Part shown: positions 57,868 through 64,000 of the stretch, piece by piece
Position numbering within the stretch: position 1 is the stretch's first letter
Layout of the letters: each line of letters starts with the position of its first letter
Assembly (NCBI RefSeq): GCF_026625645.1
Contig: NZ_CP113056.1
Span: forward strand, 4,067,001-4,131,000
Direction: 5' to 3'
Origin: Ancylobacter sp. SL191
Lineage (GTDB): Bacteria > Pseudomonadota > Alphaproteobacteria > Rhizobiales > Xanthobacteraceae
Length of the DNA stretch: 64,000 bases
The notes under the pieces: model-generated
The model's database searches: none
What the model was told of the DNA's origin: nothing
Seen by the model: the letters and a program-made list of their open reading frames with translations, nothing else
Made by a program: the position numbers and the translations under genes

Positions 57868-57941
57868 TGGCTGGGGGACCTGGATTCGAACCAGGACTAA
57901 CGGAGTCAGAGTCCGCAGTTCTACCGTTAAACTATCCCCCA
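57868..57941 (-). tRNA. tRNA-Gln (CUG anticodon), CCA encoded
   Basis: On the minus strand the 7-bp acceptor TGGGGGA pairs with TCCCCCA, followed by discriminator G and encoded CCA. The D arm has AACGGTAG, the anticodon loop is CTCTGAC with CTG at 34-36, and the T arm contains GGTTCGAATCC. All four stems form. Total 74 bases including CCA. Confidence 0.96.
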
Positions 57942-58411
57942 CCGAAGCGCCTTGGTGCGCTTTTCGGGGCCGGGCCGGTGAAACCCGCATCGGCGGGAAA
58001 CGTGGCTCGGCGGCAGTGGCGCGGTCTATAGCGCCTCCTGCGGGCTCGGTCTACCCCCCTTTCGCCGCCGCCGTCACGCTTTCCACTGCTGAGCGCAAGA
58101 TCACCGTCTGCTCCCCCATTCCATCATTCCTCGGCTGGGAGCACCGAAAAGGCCCCGCGCCTGAGGCATGACTGAAAAGCAGGCGCAGGATGCGCATTGC
58201 GCATAGGAGCAGCGTGCAAAGGTATTATTGAACCTTAATCGGGTCGTTTAGCCACCCCTCTCCCCTCCGAGGCCGAAAAGCCTTGCCGAAAGCTTGCGCC
58301 TATCCATGCGTGAACCTCAGTGCTGTCATGCAGCATAATGACTTTTGCGGCGCACCAATCGGTCTATATTCCCTGGCATACAGAATGCCTTGAGAGACAT
58401 GGAGAGCTCAG
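57942..58411. other. Intergenic region upstream of the DUF1127 gene with a 15-bp palindrome
   Basis: No gene is recognised in these 470 bases. ATGCGCA-T-TGCGCAT at 58190-58204 is a perfect palindrome with 7-bp arms about 207 bases before the DUF1127 start. A+T-richer sequence nearby (TATTATTGAACCTTAATC, about 58222-58240) may be part of a promoter. The tRNA promoter must lie at the left end, reading left. Confidence 0.5.
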
Positions 58412-58615
58412 ATGAGCACTTTTTCGCTGACCCACCGCACCACCCCGGATTTCTCGCGCTTCTTCGAAGGCGTCGCTGCTTTCTTCGAGGCCGTCGGTGA
58501 AGGCCGCCGCATCGCCCAGCGCTATGAGAACCTGTCGCGCCTGTCCGACGCCGCTCTCGCCAGCCGTGGCCTGACCCGCGCCGACATCGCCCGCGTCGCC
58601 GTCAACGGCCGCTGA
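58412..58615 (+). CDS. DUF1127 family protein
   Basis: A 67-residue basic protein whose C-terminal half (RYENLSRLSDAALASRGLTR followed by ADIARVAVNG) is the DUF1127/YjiS pattern: an arginine-rich, helix-turn-helix-like motif. Alphaproteobacterial members have been linked to RNA binding and to phosphate or carbon control. GAGAG precedes the ATG. It meets pbpC tail to tail with a 14-base overlap. Confidence 0.9.
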   Translation: MSTFSLTHRTTPDFSRFFEGVAAFFEAVGEGRRIAQRYENLSRLSDAALASRGLTRADIARVAVNGR

Positions 58616-60734
58616 GACGACCGGCCGGAAGGCTTGAGGCCTCCTCCGGCCCGCGAATGCGCAGAATGACGCTGTCGGAAGCTCCCACAGCGTCCATGAC
58701 GGTGAGACGGACGAATCCCGAGCCCGCCGGCTGCCAGAAATAGGTCGCCGCGCCCGCTGGTCCGCCTCCCGCGAGAACCGCCGGCACACCGTCGATCAGC
58801 ACGGTGAGCCCGCCACTGCCGCCGCTGACCTTCAGCGGCAACGCCTCCCCCTCCCCGCGCTCAAGCCAGGCGCCGTCGGGCGGGAAGGCGATCCTTGGAC
58901 CCTCTGCTGATGCCAGCTGCCCCGCGTTCCGGCCGAAATGCCGGAGCGGCGGCGGCAGCTCTGCGTTTCGCGCGACGATGGCCCCGCGTGGCGCGCCCCG
59001 CAGCGGCGCGGGCTGGCTCACCAGCCGGGAGAAGGCCTCGAAAAGGATCGGCGCCGCCGCCTCGCGGCCGATCATGCCGGGCACGGGCTGACCGTCCGGC
59101 CGCCCGACCCAGACGGCGATGGTGCGCCGCCCGTCAAACCCCACCGCCCAGGCGTCGCGATAGCCATAGGATGTGCCGGTCTTGAAGGCGATGCGCCCGG
59201 CCCGCTCATTCTTAGGCGCGGGCGTGCCGGCGAGCGCGTCGGCGAGATACCAGGCGGCCACCTCGCTCATCAGCCGCGGCGCCTCGCCCGCCCCCGTCAC
59301 ACCCTCGTCCAGCCGCGCGCGCAGATGGTGCGGCGCGCCGCCATTGGCGACGCCGGCATAGAGCCCGGCCAGCGCCTCAAGGCTCATGCCGACACCACCG
59401 AGCCCGACCGCGAGGCCCGCCACCTCGCCCGCCGGCAGATGCAGGCCGAAGCCGACCGAGCCGAGCCGGGCGGCGAGCCGCTGCGGCCCCACCGCTTCCA
59501 GCAGCACGACAGCCGGCACGTTGAGCGAAAGCTGCAGCGCCTGGCGCACCGGCACCGTACCCTGATAGTCGCGGTCAAAATTGCGCGGCCGGTAGGCGCC
59601 GAAGCGCACCGGCCGGTCCTCGATCAGCGTATCGGGATGGGCAACACCATCCTCGAAGGCGAGGCCGTAGATGAAGGGCTTCAGCGTCGAGCCGGGCGAG
59701 CGTATGGCGCGGGTGAGGTCCACCGCGCCCGCGCGGCCCGCATCGAGCGGATCGCCGCCCGACACGTGCGCCAGCACCTCGCCGCTCGCATTGTCCACCA
59801 TCACCAGCGCCAGCGAGACTTTGGGACCGAGCGTGCGCAGCCGCTCGCCGGCCAGTTCCTCCAGCCGCGCCTGCGTCGGCGCGTCGATGGCGAGGCGATG
59901 GCGCGCCTGGGCGGACCGCTCGGCGCGTGCCGCCTCCGCCGCATGAGCGGCGAGCATGGGCATCGCCTGCCGCTGCGCGGCGATCGGCGCGCGCTGGGCG
60001 AAGGCGATCTCGGCCGCGCCGTAAAGGCCCGTCTCCTCCAGCCGCGCCAGCACCTGCGCGCGCGCCCGCTCGGCGCCGGCGGCGTTGCGGTCCGGCCGAC
60101 GGGCTTCCGGCGCCTGCGGCAGCGCGACCAGAAGCGCGGCCTCGGCCAGCGTCAGCCGGCGCGGCTCCTTGCCGAAATAGGCGAGGCTCGCCGCGCGCAC
60201 GCCCTCGATATTGCCACCGAACGGCGCGAGGGCGAGATAGAGCGCGAGGATCTCGCGCTTCGACAGCCGCGCTTCCAGCTCGATAGCGCGACGCATCTGG
60301 CGGAACTTGGCGGCAAGGCTGCGCTCGGTGCGCGGCTCCATCAGCCGGGCGACCTGCATGGTCAGCGTCGAGCCGCCGGAAACGATGCGCCCGCCGAGCA
60401 GCATCTGCCCGGCGGCGCGGATGAGCGCCAGCGGATCGACGCCGACATGCTGGTAGAAGCGCCGGTCCTCATAGGCGACGAGCATGTCGAGATAGCGCCG
60501 GTCGACATCCCCCGCCTGCGCTGCAAGCCGCCAGCGCCCGTCAGGCAGCGCGAAGGGGCGCAAGAGCCGCCCCTCGCGGTCCAGCACTTCCACCGAGGTC
60601 GCGATGCTGGACACCGGAAGCGCCGCCGCCCGCACGCCGACCACCCAGGCATAGGTGCCGCCCGACAGCAGTATCCCGCCGAGCAGGGCAATGCCCGCCC
60701 CGCGCGCCAGCCGACGTCGGACGGCGCACCTCAT
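58602..60734 (-). CDS. pbpC: Penicillin-binding protein 1C (bifunctional glycosyltransferase/transpeptidase)
   Basis: A 710-residue class A penicillin-binding protein. After one N-terminal helix the glycosyltransferase domain has EDRRFYQHVGVDPLALIRA and GGSTLTMQVARL. The transpeptidase domain has SPGSTLKPFIYGL (active Ser, SxxK) and KTGTSYGYRDAWAVGF (KTG). A C-terminal BiPBP_C beta domain follows. ATG at 60734 overlaps the alpha-2-macroglobulin stop (TGATG), a pairing seen widely and thought to guard the periplasm when the wall is damaged. Confidence 0.95.
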   Translation of the reverse strand: MRCAVRRRLARGAGIALLGGILLSGGTYAWVVGVRAAALPVSSIATSVEVLDREGRLLRPFALPDGRWRLAAQAGDVDRRYLDMLVAYEDRRFYQHVGVDPLALIRAAGQMLLGGRIVSGGSTLTMQVARLMEPRTERSLAAKFRQMRRAIELEARLSKREILALYLALAPFGGNIEGVRAASLAYFGKEPRRLTLAEAALLVALPQAPEARRPDRNAAGAERARAQVLARLEETGLYGAAEIAFAQRAPIAAQRQAMPMLAAHAAEAARAERSAQARHRLAIDAPTQARLEELAGERLRTLGPKVSLALVMVDNASGEVLAHVSGGDPLDAGRAGAVDLTRAIRSPGSTLKPFIYGLAFEDGVAHPDTLIEDRPVRFGAYRPRNFDRDYQGTVPVRQALQLSLNVPAVVLLEAVGPQRLAARLGSVGFGLHLPAGEVAGLAVGLGGVGMSLEALAGLYAGVANGGAPHHLRARLDEGVTGAGEAPRLMSEVAAWYLADALAGTPAPKNERAGRIAFKTGTSYGYRDAWAVGFDGRRTIAVWVGRPDGQPVPGMIGREAAAPILFEAFSRLVSQPAPLRGAPRGAIVARNAELPPPLRHFGRNAGQLASAEGPRIAFPPDGAWLERGEGEALPLKVSGGSGGLTVLIDGVPAVLAGGGPAGAATYFWQPAGSGFVRLTVMDAVGASDSVILRIRGPEEASSLPAGRLSGR

Positions 60735-63700
60735 CACCGTGCCGCCCCCGTCACCTCGACCTTGCCGGGCTCGGTGCGGGCATAGCGGCCCGGCCGATAC
60801 ATGTCCTCGACGATGGCCGGCGGGTGGGCGTAGCTGCCGGGCGAGACGGCGCGCACGATGTACGCGACGCGCAGGCTCTGCGGCTCCTCCCCCTGCTGCG
60901 TCAGGTCGAAGGCGGCGGCGAAGAAGGCGTCGCGGAACTCAGTATGGGCGGGTTCCGAGGTCTCGCCGATCCAAGCGAGCGCGCCGGTGTCGGCACCCAC
61001 GGCGAGGGCCGGATTGTCGATCTCGAAGCCGGCCGGCAGGTAATCCACCAGCAGCACATGGCTCGGCGCCGCCTCATCCTCGCTCGCTTCCAGCACCACG
61101 ACGAGCCGGGTGTTCTGCGCCACCTTGGCCGGGTCCACCGGCGTGCCGTCCAGCGTGAAATAGCTGCGGGTGAGCGCGAAACCCTCGGCGGAGGCGGGCT
61201 CGGGGGTCGCGGGCGGCCCGTCGATGGACACCGCGACATCGAGCGGCGCCGTGCCGCGATTGGTCAGCTTGATCGGCGTCGCCAGCTCCGCCGGGGTGAG
61301 CGTGCGCTCATAGATGCCGCTGGTGAGGCGTCCATCGACCTCCACCGCCAACCCCTTGCCCTCGCGCGCGGCACGGGCGGCGAGCAGCAGCCAGGCGTCT
61401 TCCTGCGTGGAGGTCGGCCCGGCATCGACGAAGGCGGTGGCGAGCCGGGACCGCGCGGTGCGCGCCGTGCCGGTGAAGCCAGCTTCCGAAGCCAGCGTCG
61501 CCACGCCCGCCGCGTCGCGCAGGATCGAGCCGAAATCGGCCCGCCCGGAGGTCAGCGTCTCCGGCGCGTCCGGCAGCAGTTCCAGCGCCGCGCCGAACAC
61601 CCGCTCGGCGCGTGTCTTGTCGCCGAGCATGGCGAGCGCCGCCCCGAGTTGGCCGCGCGCCAGCGGGCTCTGCACATCCTCGAGCTTGGCATCCGCGACA
61701 TAGCGCAGATCGCCCAGCGGGGCGCGGCCATTGCGGGCGAGCACATAGATGGCATAGGCGGTGCCGTCATCGGTCGCGCCCTCGCTGGCATAGGCCACCG
61801 CGTTGCGCAGCCGGTCGAGCGCCATGGTGAAGGGCTGGTCCGGCACCGCGTGGCCCTTTTCGCGGGCGCGGGTGAGGAAGTCGCTGACATAGGCGTCGAG
61901 CCAGAGATCGTTGCCACCGGCGCTCCACAGGCCGAAGGAACCGTCCGAGCCCTGCCGGGCGATCAGCCGGGCGATGGCGTCGCGGATGGTTTCCGCCGGA
62001 TCCTTCAGCCGGAACCGCTCGGCCGTGCCGAAATCGCTGAGATAGAGCAGCGGCAGGGCGCGGCTGGTGAGCTGTTCGGAGCAGGCGAAGGGGTAGCGGT
62101 CGAGCGCACCGAGAAGAGCGGGCACATCCAGCGCCGGGTCGGGCCCGGCGAAGACGGTGACGCCGCCCGTGCCGGGCACGAGATCGGCGACGAGGTCGCG
62201 GCTCAGCGTCAGCGAGGCGCCGGGCGCGATGGCCTCCACCGTCCGGCGCGAGATCGCCGGATAGGCCGGGCGCACATTCAGCCGGTAGTCGCGGGTGATG
62301 CTGAGGCCGCCGGGGCCAGAGAGGCGCAGCGAGAGCTTCGCCTCGCCAATGCCGGTGCCGTTCAGCGCGACATTGAACGCCTGCCGCGCGCCCTTGGCGA
62401 GCGGGATGGTCTTCGGCGCGCTCGGCACGGCGATCGAGCCTTCCGTCACCACATCGAGCGCATAGTCGCCGGCCTCGCCATCGACATTGGCCAAGGCGAG
62501 ATTGAGCGTCGAGCGGTCGCCTGCGGCGAGGAAGCGCGGCAGCGTCGCGGTGAGCACCACGGGATCGCGGATGATGACATCAGCCGAGGCGTGGCCGACG
62601 GCGGCCGCGGACCACGCCACCGCCATGAGCCGGCCGGTGCCGTCAAAGGGCGGAATGGCGAAGTCGATGGTGCCGCGCCCTTCCGCGTCCAGCTTCACCG
62701 GGCCGGAGAACAAAGCGAGCGGCGGCTGCGTCGGCGGCTCGGCCTGCAGCCCGCCATCCATCGCATCGCCACCGGCGCGCAGACGGCCGCGCGAACCGAG
62801 CATGCCGTCGATCAGCTGGCCGTAGAAGTCGCGCACCTCGGTGCCGAGCGCGCGCTGGCCGAGATAGAAGCCGTCCGGGTCGGGCGTCTCGAAGCGCGTA
62901 AGGTTGAGAATGCCGACATCCACCAGCGCCAGCGTGACGAAGGCTTCGCCTTTCCCGGCCCCGGCGATGGTGACGGGAACCGAGAGCGTCGTCTCCGGCC
63001 GCACCAGCGTGGGGGCGTCGAGCTTCACCTCCAGCCGGCGCGCCGACTGGTCGACGCCGAACCAGGCAAGGCCGATGGCCCGGCCGGGATTGCGGCCCGC
63101 CGCCGCATCGAGCGGGCGGTGCAGGAAAGCGAGCGCATAGGCACCCGGTCCCCAGCCCGCCGCGACGGGGAAGTCGACCGTGCTGGCGCCGGCCGGCACG
63201 TCCAGCGTCTTCGTGGCGAACACGCCGTCGCCGACGATCAGCACCGTGGCGGAGCCGGCATGGCGGCTGGCGAGGTCCACCTTGAGCGTCTCGCCGGCGG
63301 CGTACTGCTTCTTGTCGAGGCTGACCTCCAGCCGGTCCGGTGCGTCAGCGGTCGCCCCGCCGCCCCAGCCGGCCTCGAAGGGCACGGCGGTGACGAGGCT
63401 GCCATCGCTCACTTCCAGACGGTAGCGGCCCCAGCCGACCGGCACGTCGAGCCGCGCCGGCGCGCTGCCGAGATCGAGCTTGCCATCGGCCACCTTGGCG
63501 ACCGACTGCACCGGCTCGAAATCCCAACTGCCGCCGAGGCGATACCATTGATAGCGGGTCTCGATGCGGTAGAGCGCCCAGCTCGCGCCGGGTTTCGCCA
63601 CAGAGGCGCCCGCCGCATCAAACGCCTGCACCTCGAAGCTCGCATTGGCGTTCTCGCCCGGCCCGCTCGGCCCGAAAAGCGGCTTCACGCCCAGGGCCAA

Positions 63701-64000
63701 CGGCGCCGGCTCGACCGGAATCACCAGCGAGCGGCGCACCGCGCGCCCGCCGCCTTCCTCAAGGCTGACGAAGATTTCCGCCTCCAGCGGACGGGCGGTC
63801 GGCGGCAGCGTCGGCAGCAGGGCAGAGAGCCGCGCCTTACCGGCGGCATCGGTGGTGGCAAGGTCCGGCAGCGCCGCGCGCACCGGGGCGAAGCCGTCAT
63901 CGGGGCGGCCGAACTGCCAGCCCGGCAGGTTCGGGCGCTCCTTGGCGACGCGCACCTCGATCTCGCCGGCGACCTCAAGCCCGGCGGCCGGCGGACCGAA
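60734..64000 (-). CDS. Bacterial alpha-2-macroglobulin (YfhM-like), 5' end outside the window
   Basis: The frame is open to the window edge (residues FGPPAAGLEVAGEIEVRVAK precede the first in-window start), so the gene begins beyond 64000. The visible part, about 1088 residues, covers MG domains, the bait region and the thioester domain. The thioester motif reads CSEQ in RYPFACSEQLTSRAL, so the covalent trap chemistry is probably intact. The C-terminal receptor-like domain ends KVEVTGAAR. These lipoproteins inhibit proteases in the periplasm and are coupled with pbpC. Confidence 0.95.
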   Translation of the reverse strand, partial: FGPPAAGLEVAGEIEVRVAKERPNLPGWQFGRPDDGFAPVRAALPDLATTDAAGKARLSALLPTLPPTARPLEAEIFVSLEEGGGRAVRRSLVIPVEPAPLALGVKPLFGPSGPGENANASFEVQAFDAAGASVAKPGASWALYRIETRYQWYRLGGSWDFEPVQSVAKVADGKLDLGSAPARLDVPVGWGRYRLEVSDGSLVTAVPFEAGWGGGATADAPDRLEVSLDKKQYAAGETLKVDLASRHAGSATVLIVGDGVFATKTLDVPAGASTVDFPVAAGWGPGAYALAFLHRPLDAAAGRNPGRAIGLAWFGVDQSARRLEVKLDAPTLVRPETTLSVPVTIAGAGKGEAFVTLALVDVGILNLTRFETPDPDGFYLGQRALGTEVRDFYGQLIDGMLGSRGRLRAGGDAMDGGLQAEPPTQPPLALFSGPVKLDAEGRGTIDFAIPPFDGTGRLMAVAWSAAAVGHASADVIIRDPVVLTATLPRFLAAGDRSTLNLALANVDGEAGDYALDVVTEGSIAVPSAPKTIPLAKGARQAFNVALNGTGIGEAKLSLRLSGPGGLSITRDYRLNVRPAYPAISRRTVEAIAPGASLTLSRDLVADLVPGTGGVTVFAGPDPALDVPALLGALDRYPFACSEQLTSRALPLLYLSDFGTAERFRLKDPAETIRDAIARLIARQGSDGSFGLWSAGGNDLWLDAYVSDFLTRAREKGHAVPDQPFTMALDRLRNAVAYASEGATDDGTAYAIYVLARNGRAPLGDLRYVADAKLEDVQSPLARGQLGAALAMLGDKTRAERVFGAALELLPDAPETLTSGRADFGSILRDAAGVATLASEAGFTGTARTARSRLATAFVDAGPTSTQEDAWLLLAARAAREGKGLAVEVDGRLTSGIYERTLTPAELATPIKLTNRGTAPLDVAVSIDGPPATPEPASAEGFALTRSYFTLDGTPVDPAKVAQNTRLVVVLEASEDEAAPSHVLLVDYLPAGFEIDNPALAVGADTGALAWIGETSEPAHTEFRDAFFAAAFDLTQQGEEPQSLRVAYIVRAVSPGSYAHPPAIVEDMYRPGRYARTEPGKVEVTGAAR

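Noticed and set aside
57846..58031. Open frame with a GGPGFEPGLTESESAVLPL-like protein
   Set aside because: It is the reverse side of tRNA-Gln; this peptide is a well-known artefact of translated tRNA genes.
58938..60785. 615-codon open frame on the + strand
   Set aside because: Complementary to pbpC, whose catalytic motifs are unmistakable.

Overview
The window is dense, high-G+C bacterial DNA with alphaproteobacterial gene content: cbb3, bd and bo3 terminal oxidases, guaA/guaB, rsmB, rlmE, a Ppx/GppA-type phosphatase, a DUF1127 protein and the pbpC/alpha-2-macroglobulin pair. Gene order and protein style suggest Hyphomicrobiales, perhaps Xanthobacteraceae (Ancylobacter/Starkeya-like). That placement is inference; no 16S rRNA gene is present.

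Left part (1-38.8 kb): low-oxygen and stress physiology. It opens with the end of a cbb3 oxidase operon (ccoN end, ccoO, ccoQ, ccoP, ccoG, ccoH, ccoI, ccoS), two membrane genes, and two small Cys-containing secreted or membrane proteins flanking a Crp/Fnr-type regulator. A copper module follows (YcnI-like DUF1775 protein, CopC-CopD fusion), which fits the copper need of cbb3 oxidase. Next come cytochrome bd oxidase (cydA, cydB, cydX), an arginine deiminase operon in the order arcD-arcA-arcB-arcC, a MacAB/DevBCA-like ABC exporter, a DUF3775 protein, a CPA1 antiporter, and a probable five-gene redox operon (aldehyde dehydrogenase, pntAA, pntAB, pntB, zinc alcohol dehydrogenase). A small response regulator lies divergent from a giant sensor gene that fuses CheB, CheR, coiled coil, PAS, histidine kinase, two receivers and a FixJ/LuxR-type DNA-binding domain. 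This block ends in remnants of a P4-type integrase and an AlpA-like regulator, directly beyond the 3' end of guaA, a known island integration site.

Right part (38.8-64 kb): mostly core genes. These are guaA, rsmB, a MAPEG protein, guaB, a DHA2-type MFS exporter, two alpha/beta hydrolases, rlmE, a Ppx/GppA phosphatase, an MHS-type MFS transporter, the quinol oxidase operon cyoABCD with a SURF1 gene, small conserved genes, tRNA-Gln(CUG), DUF1127, pbpC and a truncated alpha-2-macroglobulin gene. One strongly A+T-rich gene for an HNH_5-like protein sits alone among them and looks recently acquired.

Main unexplained signals: (1) a 20-bp element, CAGGNYCGGAAACTACKCAG, occurs three times, upstream of the ABC exporter, upstream of the aldehyde dehydrogenase/transhydrogenase operon, and upstream of the giant sensor itself. 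Together with a near-consensus FNR box beside the third copy, it suggests a small regulon run by the sensor's own DNA-binding domain. (2) Two genes, the giant sensor and cyoD, are each broken by one missing base in a run of five identical bases. This is either real mutation or a shared assembly artefact.
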